The notes below the pieces were generated by a model, which worked only from the letters and a program-made list of their open reading frames with translations, was not told the origin of the DNA and did no database searches. Positions 8,616-17,075 of a DNA stretch of 64,000 nucleotides are shown here, piece by piece (within the stretch, counting starts at the first letter, position 1; the number at the start of each line of letters is the position of its first letter). Where the stretch lies: the NCBI RefSeq assembly GCF_030406725.1, contig NZ_CP129107.1, positions 930,001 through 994,000 on the forward strand, written 5' to 3'. The stretch is from Alteriqipengyuania flavescens. GTDB lineage: Bacteria > Pseudomonadota > Alphaproteobacteria > Sphingomonadales > Sphingomonadaceae. The translations under genes and the position numbers were made by a program.

Positions 8616-9202
8616 CGCGTTTGGCTCTGCCAAGCGTCACGCGTGATGGAATAGACGATCGACGGGTTGAGGTGCGGCCCCCAGCGCGGATCCTCGAAAT
8701 CGAGATCCTCGCGCCGGGTCATGCCCAATCGCTTCATCAGGCCCCAGCTGGCGGTGTTGCCGTCCACGGTCAGGGCGACGATCTCGTCCGCGCCGAAGCG
8801 ATCGAAGCCGAGGTCAAGCGAAGCGATCGCGGCCTCCCTGGCATAGCCGTGGCCCCACGCATCCTCGCGCAGCCGCCAGCCGACCTCCATCATGCCGAAG
8901 ACCGCTTCCCCTTCGACATTCGAGCGCTTGAGGCCGCAAAAGCCGAGCATTTCGCCGGACAGGTGGCCGCCGTCGTCCTTGCGCTCCAGCACCCAGAACG
9001 TGTGGCCGTGGTCGCGCCGGTAGCCTTCCAGCCGCTCCCGCGCGCCTGCCTTGGTGGCTTCGTCAGCCTCGTCGCCGAGCCAGCGCATGACGGCGGGCGT
9101 GTTGGTCAGCTGCCAGAAACGCGGCCAGTCGTCTTCGCGCCAGTCGCGCAGCAACAGTCGTTCGGTCTCGTGCCGGAAAGCATCGCTTGCCGATTCAGCC
9201 AT
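8612..9202 (-). CDS. GNAT family N-acetyltransferase (RimJ/RimL-like)
   Basis: 196 aa GNAT-fold acetyltransferase. The N-terminal pattern HETERLLLRDWREDDWPRF is typical of the RimJ/RimL-type Acetyltransf_3 family, which modify ribosomal protein or peptide alpha-amino groups, or small molecules. GHGYAREAAIA is the acetyl-CoA pyrophosphate loop (motif A), and VDGNTASWGLMKRLGM is motif B. The ATG at 9202 lies inside the end of hemB (8-nt overlap), and the stop overlaps the start of the next gene. The substrate cannot be predicted. Confidence 0.88.
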   Translation of the reverse strand: MAESASDAFRHETERLLLRDWREDDWPRFWQLTNTPAVMRWLGDEADEATKAGARERLEGYRRDHGHTFWVLERKDDGGHLSGEMLGFCGLKRSNVEGEAVFGMMEVGWRLREDAWGHGYAREAAIASLDLGFDRFGADEIVALTVDGNTASWGLMKRLGMTRREDLDFEDPRWGPHLNPSIVYSITRDAWQSQTR

Positions 9203-10187
9203 TGAGGATGCGCGCCGCGACCGGGGCGTGATAGGTCAAGACGCCGCTCGCCCCGGCGCGCTTGAAGCTGAGCAGCTTTTCCACCAGCAGCGCGTCGCGG
9301 TCGCCCGCCCCGGCCGCCGCGCCGGCTTCGATCAGCGCATATTCGCCGCTCACCTGGTAAGCGAACACCGGCACTTCGAAGCGCTGCTTCACCCGCCAGA
9401 CGATGTCGAGATAGGCGAGGCCCGGCTTCACCATCACGCTGTCCGCGCCTTCGGCAATGTCCATCGCGACTTCGTGCATCGCCTCGTCACCGTTGGCCGG
9501 GTCCATCTGGTAGCTTTTCTTGTCGCCTTTCAGCAGCCCGCCGCTGCCAACGGCATCGCGGAACGGCCCGTAGAATGCGCTCGCATATTTGGCGGCGTAG
9601 CTCATGATCTGGACATTGTGGTGGCCGGCCATTTCCAGCGCCACGCGGATGGCGCCAATGCGTCCGTCCATCATGTCGGACGGAGCGACGATGTCCGCCC
9701 CGGCCTCCGCCTGCACGATCGCCTGGTCGACGAGGATGGCGACCGTATCGTCGTTGGCGACGTAGCCCGACGCGTCCAGCACCCCGTCCTGGCCGTGGCT
9801 GGTATAGGGATCGAGCGCGACGTCGGTCAGGATGCCGATATCGTCGCCGCAGGCATCGCGCACGGCCTTGATCGCGCGGCACATGAGGTTGTCTGGGTTG
9901 TAGGCCTCCGCCCCGTTCTCGCTGCGCGTGTCCGGTGCCGTGTTCGGGAACAGGGCGATGCACGGAATGCCGAGATCCACGGCCTCTTTCGCGCGCCTGG
10001 CAAGATCGGCCAGCGGCCAGCGCGAGACGCCGGGCAGGCTGGCGATGGGCTGCTCCTCGCCCCCTTCGGTGGCGAACAGCGGCCAGATGAGGTCGGCGCT
10101 GGTCATGGTAGTTTCGCGCACCATCGCACGGCTCCAGCCATGGGCGCGCGTGCGGCGAAGGCGGGTGTTGGGAAAGCTGCGGGTCAT
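9195..10187 (-). CDS. hemB: Porphobilinogen synthase (delta-aminolevulinate dehydratase)
   Basis: Condenses two 5-aminolevulinate molecules into porphobilinogen in haem synthesis. 330 aa, the usual length. The Schiff-base lysine is in VMVKPGLAYLD and the second active-site lysine in YAAKYASAFYGPFRDA. The metal region reads LTDVALDPYTSHGQDG, with Asp in place of the three zinc-binding cysteines, so the enzyme is predicted to be the magnesium-dependent type known from Pseudomonas and rhizobia. The ATG at 10187 was chosen over an upstream GTG at 10223 because it gives MTRSFPNTRLRRTRAH, a normal family start, with AGGAA about 11 bases upstream. It lies 45 bp after the M23 gene. Confidence 0.95.
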   Translation of the reverse strand: MTRSFPNTRLRRTRAHGWSRAMVRETTMTSADLIWPLFATEGGEEQPIASLPGVSRWPLADLARRAKEAVDLGIPCIALFPNTAPDTRSENGAEAYNPDNLMCRAIKAVRDACGDDIGILTDVALDPYTSHGQDGVLDASGYVANDDTVAILVDQAIVQAEAGADIVAPSDMMDGRIGAIRVALEMAGHHNVQIMSYAAKYASAFYGPFRDAVGSGGLLKGDKKSYQMDPANGDEAMHEVAMDIAEGADSVMVKPGLAYLDIVWRVKQRFEVPVFAYQVSGEYALIEAGAAAGAGDRDALLVEKLLSFKRAGASGVLTYHAPVAARILNG

Positions 10188-10232
10188 GCTGGCGGGTTCC
10201 TGCCGCAATCGGCACAGGTGCACAAGCGCGCG

Positions 10233-11819
10233 TCAGCCGATCTCGCGGGCTTTCTGCACCCGGTCGATTTCACGCACCGGTGCGGTATCGGCGGGCTTGG
10301 CGGGGGCAAGGCTTTCGAGCGCAGAGCCCGGCTCGATCCGCATCAGCCCGGTCAGCTTGCTGCGGAATGCCTCGAGCTCGCTGCCGCTCAATTGGGCGCG
10401 GGTGACAAAGCGGACGCTGGCCGGATTGATGGCACGCCCGCCGCTGTACATTTCATAATGGAGGTGCGGGCCGGTGGAGAGGCCGGTCGAGCCGACATAG
10501 CCGATCACCTGCCCGCGCCGGACCCGCTGCCCGCGACTGACGGCCATCCGGCTCATGTGGCAATAGCGGGTCGACAGGCCGTTGCCGTGGTCCAGCCGCA
10601 CCGCGTTGCCGCAACCCCCGGCGCGCCCGGCCGACGTCACGGTGGCATCGGTCACGGCGACGATGGGCGTGCCGTAGCTTGCCTTGAAGTCCATGCCCGC
10701 ATGCATCCGGCGATAGCCGAGCACCGGGTGGCGGCGCATGCCGTAATTGGAACTGATCGGGCCCGATACGGGGGCGACGAGGCCTTCGCGCTGCTCGCCG
10801 ACGCCCGAAGCTTCGAAGAAACGGCCCTCGCTGCCCCAGCGCATCAGCCGCGCGCGCGGCTTGCCGTCGGCGCCGAAGAGCCCGGCGAAAAGGAGCTGGC
10901 CGGTCTGGGTCTCGCCCGTTTCGGCGCGCTTGTAATCGATCACCATGTCGAACGTGTCGCCCGAACCGATGCGGCCGGCGTCGATCTGGGTCTGCAGCGT
11001 ACGCAGGTAGGCCTGCACCGCCGGGCCGGGCGCGCCGGCCGCGCGGGCGGAGCGGAAGAGACTGTCGCCGACCGTGCCGCGAATGCGCAGCGGGGTCGAA
11101 TCGACCCGGATCGGCACCGGGCGCACGCTGAGCCGCCCGTCCATGCGCGCAAGCACCAGCCGCAGGTCGAACCGCGCGCGGAATTCCAGCGCATCGAGCG
11201 GGCGCGGCTGGCCAACGCTGGTGCGGCGGCCGAGAGTGATATCGACTTTCGTGCCGGATTCGATCTCGTCGAGGCCGACCGAGCTGCCGACCAGTGCCGC
11301 GACCTGCTGCGCTTCCTCGCGCCCCACACCTGCGCGGCGGAGCATGCGTTCGAAACTGTCGCCTTGCGCCAGCGTCGCCACCACCTCGATCGAGGGGCGT
11401 TCCGGCGCGGCTTCGAGCGCGGCGACGGCGGTCGAGGCGCCCATCCGGCGGCCACTGTCGGCGCCGAGCGCCAGCGGCATGATGACCTGGCTGCGAAATT
11501 CGTCGCGCGCCTCGTCAGTCAGGTCCATCGGCGGCGCGGCGTAAAGCGGCGCGAAATCGGGCCAGCCTGCCAGCGCCAGCGCGCCGAGGCCGACCATCGT
11601 GGCGACGCCGCGCCACCACTTCGCCCCGCCGATGTCGCGGGCGAGGTCGGGTGCCAGTTCCACATCCCGGAGCCGGGCGGAGACGCCTTCGCGCCAGTGA
11701 TCGTAACGCTCGGCCAGCGACGGGCGGCGGACGAGCACGAGCGCACTGCCCGCAGCGGCAGCGCCGCTGCCGCCGGCAATATCGATTGCCTCGTCCCGCT
11801 TGCCCGGCCTGAAAAACAC
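10233..11819 (-). CDS. M23 family metallopeptidase (murein endopeptidase, membrane-anchored)
   Basis: 528 aa putative cell-wall endopeptidase. A cytoplasmic N-terminal stretch of about 70 residues is followed by one hydrophobic segment (GVATMVGLGALALAGW, around residues 70-90), then a long periplasmic part with OapA/LysM-like spacing (VATLAQGDSFERMLRRAGV). The C-terminal LytM domain has the zinc motif HAGMDFKA and the second motif GPHLHYEMY, so both metal-binding His elements and the Asp are intact and the domain is probably active. The start is GTG at 11819 with a G-rich sequence upstream; no suitable ATG exists. It is first in the operon with hemB. A CtrA-like motif lies about 75 bp upstream. 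Confidence 0.88.
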   Translation of the reverse strand: MFFRPGKRDEAIDIAGGSGAAAAGSALVLVRRPSLAERYDHWREGVSARLRDVELAPDLARDIGGAKWWRGVATMVGLGALALAGWPDFAPLYAAPPMDLTDEARDEFRSQVIMPLALGADSGRRMGASTAVAALEAAPERPSIEVVATLAQGDSFERMLRRAGVGREEAQQVAALVGSSVGLDEIESGTKVDITLGRRTSVGQPRPLDALEFRARFDLRLVLARMDGRLSVRPVPIRVDSTPLRIRGTVGDSLFRSARAAGAPGPAVQAYLRTLQTQIDAGRIGSGDTFDMVIDYKRAETGETQTGQLLFAGLFGADGKPRARLMRWGSEGRFFEASGVGEQREGLVAPVSGPISSNYGMRRHPVLGYRRMHAGMDFKASYGTPIVAVTDATVTSAGRAGGCGNAVRLDHGNGLSTRYCHMSRMAVSRGQRVRRGQVIGYVGSTGLSTGPHLHYEMYSGGRAINPASVRFVTRAQLSGSELEAFRSKLTGLMRIEPGSALESLAPAKPADTAPVREIDRVQKAREIG

Positions 11820-11894
11820 CGTAATCCCGCCCCTTTCGAGATATCACCTCGATCGATCCGCGACCCCAATTGCACAGATTTGGTGCGTTTAAAG

Positions 11895-11910
11895 TTAATT
11901 CCGCGCTAAC
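11895..11910. promoter_or_regulatory. CtrA-like motif between the M23 and helicase genes
   Basis: TTAA-N7-CTAAC at 11895-11910 matches the alphaproteobacterial CtrA consensus TTAA-N7-TTAA at seven of eight positions. It lies in the 133-bp divergent spacer, where either gene's promoter could sit. A single near-match in a short AT-richer spacer is weak evidence. Confidence 0.3.
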
Positions 11911-11952
11911 AAAAGGCCAGCCGACGCATGTCTGCGGCGAAATGCGCGCCGG

Positions 11953-14619
11953 TTGCAGCACCCCGCACATCGCGCCTACAAGCAGGGCGTGGCGCATTTC
12001 CCTCCCGACACCACGGCACGCGGCGGACCCTCCACGGTCAAGGCGGTGCTCGGCCCGACCAACACCGGCAAGACGCATCTCGCCATCGAGCGATTGTGCG
12101 CCCATTCGAGCGGGGCGATCGGATTTCCCCTCCGGCTGTTGGCGCGCGAGGTCTACGACCGGGTCCGCGCGATCAAGGGCGACAGGGAAGTCGCGCTGAT
12201 CACGGGCGAGGAGCGGATCGAGCCGCCCGGTGCGCGGTGGTTCCTGTGCACGGCCGAGGCGATGCCGGTCGTCTCCGGCCCCCATGCCCCCGCTTTCATC
12301 GCGCTGGACGAAGCGCAGATCGGTGCCGATCGCGAGCGCGGGCATATCTTTACCGACCGCTTCCTGCATGCGCGCGGGCGGGAGGAGACGATGCTGCTCG
12401 GCTCCGCCACGCTGGAGCCGATGGTCCGCGCGCTCGTGCCCAAGGCCGAGATTTCGGAGCGGCCGCGTTTTTCCACCCTCTCGCATATCGGCCCGCGCAA
12501 GCTGTCCCGCCTGCCGCCGCGCAGCGCCATCGTGGCCTTCTCCGTAGAGCAGGTCTACGCCATGGCCGAGGCGCTGCGGCGGCACCGCGGCGGCGCGGCA
12601 GTGGTGATGGGCGCGCTCAGCCCGGAAACCCGCAACCGCCAGGTCGAACTGTTCCAGTCGGGCGAGGTCGACTACATCGTCGCCACCGACGCCATCGGAA
12701 TGGGGCTGAACCTCGACGTCAACCATGTCGCCTTCGCCTCGCTCGGCAAGTTCGACGGCGTGCGGCAACGGCGGCTTACCCCGGCGGAAATGGCGCAGAT
12801 CGCGGGCCGGGCGGGCCGCCACCACAAGGACGGCACGTTCGGTACGCTGTCGGGCGGCCATGCAAGCGAGTTCACCGAGGACGAGATCTTCGCCATCGAG
12901 GAACATCGCTTCGCCCCGCTGACCCACATGTACTGGCGCAACCCGGAACCGCGCTTCGACAGCATCGCCCGGCTTATCGCCGACCTGTCGATGAAGCCCG
13001 ACCGGCCCGAATTGAAAGCCGCGCCCGAAGCGATCGACCTCGCCGTCCTGCGCAAGCTGGCGGACGATCGGCTTGCCGATGGCGTCAAGGGGGCAGGCGC
13101 GGTGCAGCGTTTCTGGGAGACCTGCCAGCTGCCCGATTTCCGCCAACTAGGGGCGGACCAGCACGCCCGCTTCGTCGCGCGGCTGTGGCAGGATTTGCGC
13201 GGTGGCTACATCGGTGCCGACTTCGTGGCGGCACGCATCGCCGACCTCGACCGGCCGCAGGGCGATATCGACACGCTGCAGGGACGCATCGCCGCCATTC
13301 GCAGCTGGGCCTATATCTGCCAGCGACCCGACTGGGTTCTGGCCCGCGACGAGATGGCCGCCCGCGCCCGCGCGGTGGAGGCTAGGCTGTCGGACGCGCT
13401 GCACGCCCGCTTGACCGAACGCTTCGTCAACCGCAGGACATCGGTGCTGATGAAAGCGATCGGCAAGGACACGGCGCTGCTGAAGGTCGAGCTGGCGCAA
13501 TCCGGCGACGTGCTGGTCGAAGGCGAGGCGATCGGCCGGCTCGACGGATTTCGCTTCCGGGTCGATCGCGATGCGCGCGCGGAAGATCGCAAGCTGCTAT
13601 TGGCGGCTGCCGAAAGACACATGCCGCGCCTGCTGGCGCTGAAAGCGGAGAAACTGGTGAACGAGGAATTGGGCGACCTGGTGCTGGAAGACGGCGAAGT
13701 GCGCCGCGGCGGACAGGCGATCGCCGTGCTGGAACCCGGCAAGTATCGCAGCGCGCCGCGACTGCTATTGACGAAAGAGCTCGCCCCGCTGGACGAAGCG
13801 AAGCGTGCTGAGCTGGCAGACGCGCTACAAATGTGGCTCGACACGCAACTGCAGGCGCTCGCGCCCCTACGCCTGCTGGAAGAAGCGGCCGAAAGCGCTG
13901 AAACCGGGAGCGAGGCGCGCGCCCTGCTGCTCACGTTGATCGACCGCAACGGCACGATCCGGCGCGAGGACGGCGGGCTCGCCCATTTGCCCGCGGACCG
14001 GCGCAAGGTGCTGCGCAAGCTGGGCGTGCATATCGGCGCGCTCGACATCTTCGTGCCCGCCTTGCTCAAGCCTGCCGCGCGCGCGATGCTGAGCCTGCTC
14101 GGCCTCGATCGCAGGCCGCTCAATCCCGGCATGGAATCCGTCGTCACGCTCGATGGCAAGGCACCCGCGGGCTACCGGCCCTGCGGCAAGCAGGCGATCC
14201 GCATGGACATGGGCGAGCGGATCCTGCGCAGCGCGCACGATGCGCGGACCAAGTCGAAGGCGCGCAAGTTCGCAGTCGACCACGCGCTCGGCATTTCGAT
14301 CGGCCTGACCGAGGCCAGCCTGGTGCGCCTGCTCTCCCAAGGCGGCTTCAAGGCCCAGCCGCGCACCGACCTCGCCGAAGGGGCTTTCGGGCCGCCTGCA
14401 CCGCACCTCTACCAGTGGCGCCCGCTCGGCAAGGATCGCCAGGGCGGACCGCGGCAGCAAGCGCACGACAAGCGAACGCCGCGCGGCAAGAAGGGCCAGG
14501 GCCGAGGTCGGGACCGGGACAGGCCGCGCACGAATGACCGCGGCGCAGGGCGCAAGCCCGATCATGGCCCCGCCCGCAGCAGCGGCGCGTTCGACAGCCT
14601 GGCGGACCTGCTGCGTTGA
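11953..14619 (+). CDS. Helicase-related protein (SUV3-like DExH RNA helicase)
   Basis: Superfamily 2 helicase related to the mitochondrial SUV3 helicase, common in alphaproteobacteria; likely an RNA helicase in RNA turnover. About 888 aa. Motif I is GPTNTGKTHLA, the DExx box is ALDEAQIG, and the second RecA domain ends with QIAGRAGRHH (motif VI). A long C-terminal region follows, ending in a disordered basic tail rich in Gly, Arg, Lys and Asp after about residue 825, probably RNA-binding. The start is uncertain: TTG at 11953 gives MQHPAHRAYK, while GTG at 11989 gives MAHFPPDTTARG, closer to where the conserved region begins. The stop overlaps the S4 gene start. Confidence 0.88.
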   Translation: MQHPAHRAYKQGVAHFPPDTTARGGPSTVKAVLGPTNTGKTHLAIERLCAHSSGAIGFPLRLLAREVYDRVRAIKGDREVALITGEERIEPPGARWFLCTAEAMPVVSGPHAPAFIALDEAQIGADRERGHIFTDRFLHARGREETMLLGSATLEPMVRALVPKAEISERPRFSTLSHIGPRKLSRLPPRSAIVAFSVEQVYAMAEALRRHRGGAAVVMGALSPETRNRQVELFQSGEVDYIVATDAIGMGLNLDVNHVAFASLGKFDGVRQRRLTPAEMAQIAGRAGRHHKDGTFGTLSGGHASEFTEDEIFAIEEHRFAPLTHMYWRNPEPRFDSIARLIADLSMKPDRPELKAAPEAIDLAVLRKLADDRLADGVKGAGAVQRFWETCQLPDFRQLGADQHARFVARLWQDLRGGYIGADFVAARIADLDRPQGDIDTLQGRIAAIRSWAYICQRPDWVLARDEMAARARAVEARLSDALHARLTERFVNRRTSVLMKAIGKDTALLKVELAQSGDVLVEGEAIGRLDGFRFRVDRDARAEDRKLLLAAAERHMPRLLALKAEKLVNEELGDLVLEDGEVRRGGQAIAVLEPGKYRSAPRLLLTKELAPLDEAKRAELADALQMWLDTQLQALAPLRLLEEAAESAETGSEARALLLTLIDRNGTIRREDGGLAHLPADRRKVLRKLGVHIGALDIFVPALLKPAARAMLSLLGLDRRPLNPGMESVVTLDGKAPAGYRPCGKQAIRMDMGERILRSAHDARTKSKARKFAVDHALGISIGLTEASLVRLLSQGGFKAQPRTDLAEGAFGPPAPHLYQWRPLGKDRQGGPRQQAHDKRTPRGKKGQGRGRDRDRPRTNDRGAGRKPDHGPARSSGAFDSLADLLR

Positions 14620-14960
14620 GCGAGGGGCGGGCGAGCGGGCTCCGGCTCGACCGGCTGCTCTATTTCCTCCGCCTCGCCCCGTCGCGCACCCGTGCGCACG
14701 ACTGGGTGTGCGAAGGGCACATCCGCCGCAACGGGGAGCGGGTGAACGATCCGGCGCGGCATGCGTGTGCCGGCGACGTCCTCACGCTGCCCTTTCCCGG
14801 CAAGGTGATGGTGGTGGAGCTCCTCGCCCTGCCGGTGCGGCGCGGGCCGAAGGATGAGGCTGCTGCATGTTACCGCGTGCTTGACGCTGGCCGCCCGCTT
14901 CGCCAATCAGGCGGCGAAGGCCCCGCATGGGGGCCGGATAGGGGACCAGACGCACAATGA
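14616..14960 (+). CDS. S4-domain RNA-binding protein (Hsp15-like)
   Basis: 114 aa. The N-terminal half is an S4 RNA-binding fold: [20 protein letters not shown] followed by [10 protein letters not shown], as in Hsp15/ribosomal S4-type proteins that bind free 50S subunits or structured RNA. The C-terminal half is low-complexity. The predicted start is TTG at 14616, forming a TTGA overlap with the helicase stop; no in-frame ATG precedes the S4 motif. The stop overlaps the fdxA start (ATGA), so helicase, S4 protein and ferredoxin form one tightly coupled unit. Confidence 0.82.
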   Translation: MSEGRASGLRLDRLLYFLRLAPSRTRAHDWVCEGHIRRNGERVNDPARHACAGDVLTLPFPGKVMVVELLALPVRRGPKDEAAACYRVLDAGRPLRQSGGEGPAWGPDRGPDAQ

Positions 14961-15295
14961 CCTATGTCGTCACCGACGCCTGCATCAAATGCAAATACAC
15001 CGATTGCGTGGAAGTCTGCCCGGTGGACTGCTTCTACGAAGGCGAGAACATGCTGGTGATCAACCCCAGCGAATGCATCGACTGCGGCGTGTGCGAACCC
15101 GAATGTCCGGCCGAGGCGATCCTGCCCGACACCGAAGACAATCTTGAAAAATGGCTGGAGCTCAACACGAAGCTTTCTGCCGAGTGGCCGAACATCACCA
15201 CCAAAAAGGATCCGCCCGAGGACGCCGACGAGCACAAGGGCGAAGAGGGCAAGTTCGAGAAATACTTCACCGAAGATCCCGGCGAAGGCGACTGA
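14957..15295 (+). CDS. fdxA: Ferredoxin FdxA (7Fe-8S type)
   Basis: 112 aa low-potential ferredoxin. Two cluster motifs are visible: [18 protein letters not shown] near residues 9-26 and [16 protein letters not shown] near residues 40-55. This spacing is that of Azotobacter-type FdI with one [3Fe-4S] and one [4Fe-4S] cluster. The acidic C-terminal extension is typical of alphaproteobacterial FdxA. The order S4 protein - fdxA - carD is conserved in this bacterial group; here a YihY gene is interposed. Confidence 0.95.
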   Translation: MTYVVTDACIKCKYTDCVEVCPVDCFYEGENMLVINPSECIDCGVCEPECPAEAILPDTEDNLEKWLELNTKLSAEWPNITTKKDPPEDADEHKGEEGKFEKYFTEDPGEGD

Positions 15296-15360
15296 GCCTG
15301 CCCTGATCGCGGTCGTGGGACGCGCGGGAACAACCCCGCACGCCATCCGCTTCCCCGGCC

Positions 15361-16146
15361 ATGCAGTTTTCCCGTTTCAAGGCCGCCCTCGATCGTGCCG
15401 GTCGCCACGATGCCAGCATCATCGCCGCCGGCATTGCCTATTACGCCTTCCTCGCACTCGTGCCGATGCTCGCAGCCTGCGTGCTCGCCTACGGCGTCTT
15501 CGCCGATCCGGAAACGGTGGCGAGCCACATCAGGGCGCTGGCGGATAATCTCCCGCAATCCGCAGCCGATCTGATCGCGGGGCAATTGCGTGCGGTCACG
15601 CAGAGCAACGACGCCAAGGCCGGGCTAGGCCTACTGGCAGCGCTGGCGCTCGCCCTGTTTGGCGCGCGGAACGCCGGCGGCGCCGTGGCGCGGGGCCTGA
15701 CCATAGCTTTCGAGACCGGCGAGCGGCGGGGGTTCCTGAAAAGCCAGTTGGTCGCCATCGGTATCACCATTGCCGGCGTAGCCGGCATCGTTCTGGTGGC
15801 CGTGACGATTGCGGCGGTGGTCGCGATCGAGAACGGTATCGGCCAGTATCTCGGCTATGCCGTGCTGCTCGGCGGGGCAGTCCTGGGCGGCGGGGCGCTT
15901 TATCGCCTGGTGCCGCACGGGGTCACGCCGACCTGGCGGGAAGTGATGCCGGGTGCGGTGTTTTTTGCAACCGGGTGGCTTGTACTCACCGCGGCGTTCG
16001 GCGCCTATGTCGCCAATTTCGGGAATTACAACGCCACGTTCGGTGCGCTGGGCGGCGTGATCGTGCTGCTAACGTGGTTCTACCTGTCTGCCTACCTGCT
16101 CCTGATCGGGGCGGAACTGGTCGCTGCGGACCGCGCCGCAGAGTAA
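15361..16146 (+). CDS. YihY/virulence factor BrkB family membrane protein
   Basis: 261 aa inner-membrane protein of the YihY/BrkB (UPF0761) family, with about six membrane segments; the middle ones include VAIGITIAGVAGIVLVAVTI and LGYAVLLGGAVLGGGALY. The family signature is recognisable at the start (DASIIAAGIAYYAFLALVPML) and at the end (NATFGALGGVIVLLTWFYLS). Its molecular function is not established; the old RNase BN assignment was wrong. It lies 65 bp after fdxA and may share its transcript. Confidence 0.85.
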   Translation: MQFSRFKAALDRAGRHDASIIAAGIAYYAFLALVPMLAACVLAYGVFADPETVASHIRALADNLPQSAADLIAGQLRAVTQSNDAKAGLGLLAALALALFGARNAGGAVARGLTIAFETGERRGFLKSQLVAIGITIAGVAGIVLVAVTIAAVVAIENGIGQYLGYAVLLGGAVLGGGALYRLVPHGVTPTWREVMPGAVFFATGWLVLTAAFGAYVANFGNYNATFGALGGVIVLLTWFYLSAYLLLIGAELVAADRAAE

Positions 16147-16179
16147 CCGGATAGCCAACCGGAGCGCAGCAATTTCAGC

Positions 16180-16213
16180 GACTCGCAATTTTGTTGCGAA
16201 TCTGTTATATAAT
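16180..16213 (+). promoter_or_regulatory. Probable carD promoter with overlapping dyad
   Basis: A consensus -10 element TATAAT is at 16208-16213. Directly upstream is a dyad, GACTCGCAA (16180-16188) and TTGCGAATC (16194-16202), with one mismatch and a 5-base spacer, covering the -35 to -15 region. No good TTGACA is present, so the promoter may need an activator. The predicted leader to the carD ATG is about 150 nt. Confidence 0.5.
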
Positions 16214-16367
16214 AGGCCGACGCCGCCCGGTTTTCCGCCGCGCGGCCGGGTGAGTACGGAAAGGCAGCCCCACAGTCAGGACAATTCGCTGGTGAAGGCG
16301 ACAGGGATCTGTCGGCCTCGGCACCGATTTGACGCTGCAACGGGCGCCGGACACAGAAAGGTACCTT

Positions 16368-16895
16368 ATGGCAGCCATTGCCTTCGATGTCGGCGACTAC
16401 GTCGTCTATCCCAAGCACGGCGTGGGCCGTGTGATCGAACTCCAGAACGAAGAAATCGCCGGCATGCAGCTGGAACTCTACGTCCTGCGGTTCGAAAAAG
16501 AGCGCATGACCCTGCGCGTCCCCACCAACAAGGTCGAAGCGATCGGCATGCGCAAGCTGTCGAGCGACAAGACCCTGAAGGAAGCGATGGACACGCTGAA
16601 AGGCAAGCCCAAGGTCAAGCGCACGATGTGGAGCCGCCGCGCCCAGGAATACGAAGCGAAGATCAATTCGGGCGAAATCGTCCTGATCGCCGAAGTCACG
16701 CGCGACTTGTTCCGCCCGGAAGACCAGCCGGAGCAGAGCTATTCCGAACGGCAGATCTTCGAAGCGGCCTCCAGCCGCCTCGCCCGCGAACTGGCCGCGA
16801 TGGAAAAGACCGACGAGCCGACCGCGCTCGCCAAGATCCTGGACGTGCTGAAAGAACACGCGCCGCAGTATTACAACAACGGCGACGAGGAGTAA
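16368..16895 (+). CDS. carD: CarD family transcriptional regulator
   Basis: 175 aa RNA-polymerase-binding protein of the CarD/CdnL family, which stabilises open complexes at rRNA and other promoters. The N-terminal Tudor-like RNAP-interaction domain is plain (FDVGDYVVYPKHGVGRVIEL); the helical C-terminal part contains MWSRRAQEYEAKINSG, which matches the family's DNA-binding segment. The ATG at 16368 follows AGAAAGG; an earlier in-frame TTG at 16329 would add residues foreign to the family. It is followed by an intrinsic terminator and has its own promoter upstream. Confidence 0.93.
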   Translation: MAAIAFDVGDYVVYPKHGVGRVIELQNEEIAGMQLELYVLRFEKERMTLRVPTNKVEAIGMRKLSSDKTLKEAMDTLKGKPKVKRTMWSRRAQEYEAKINSGEIVLIAEVTRDLFRPEDQPEQSYSERQIFEAASSRLARELAAMEKTDEPTALAKILDVLKEHAPQYYNNGDEE

Positions 16896-16917
16896 TCCCT
16901 CCGCCAACCTGATCGAA

Positions 16918-16946
16918 GGGCCGCCCCGCAACGGGTGGCCCTTTTT
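16918..16946 (+). terminator. Intrinsic terminator after carD
   Basis: GGGCCGCCC (16918-16926) pairs with GGGTGGCCC (16933-16941), with one G-T pair, and is followed by TTTTT. It lies 22 bp after the carD stop. Confidence 0.85.
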
Positions 16947-17037
16947 GTTCGTACCCGGTCTGGCGATGAAAGTCCGTTCGTGCGCGCCGGTCGGACGTTC
17001 GGCGACGGATCACTATCAATGAAATCCCGACCGCCTT

Positions 17038-17061
17038 ACTGTTTTATGCAGTTAATACAGT
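17038..17061. promoter_or_regulatory. 24-bp dyad upstream of the GIN-domain gene, possible operator
   Basis: ACTGTTTTA and TAATACAGT flank a 6-bp centre, matching at eight of nine paired positions. The dyad ends just before GAGGGG, the likely ribosome-binding site, and 15 bp before the ATG. AT-rich symmetry of this length suggests a dimeric repressor site (GntR- or TetR-type); the regulator is not identified. Confidence 0.45.
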
Positions 17062-17075
17062 GAGGGGTCGTCGCG

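Noticed and set aside
9051-11909. 952-codon plus-strand frame opposite hemB and the M23 gene
   Set aside because: Both minus-strand genes have intact catalytic motifs and proper starts; the opposite frame has no domain and is explained by third-position GC bias.
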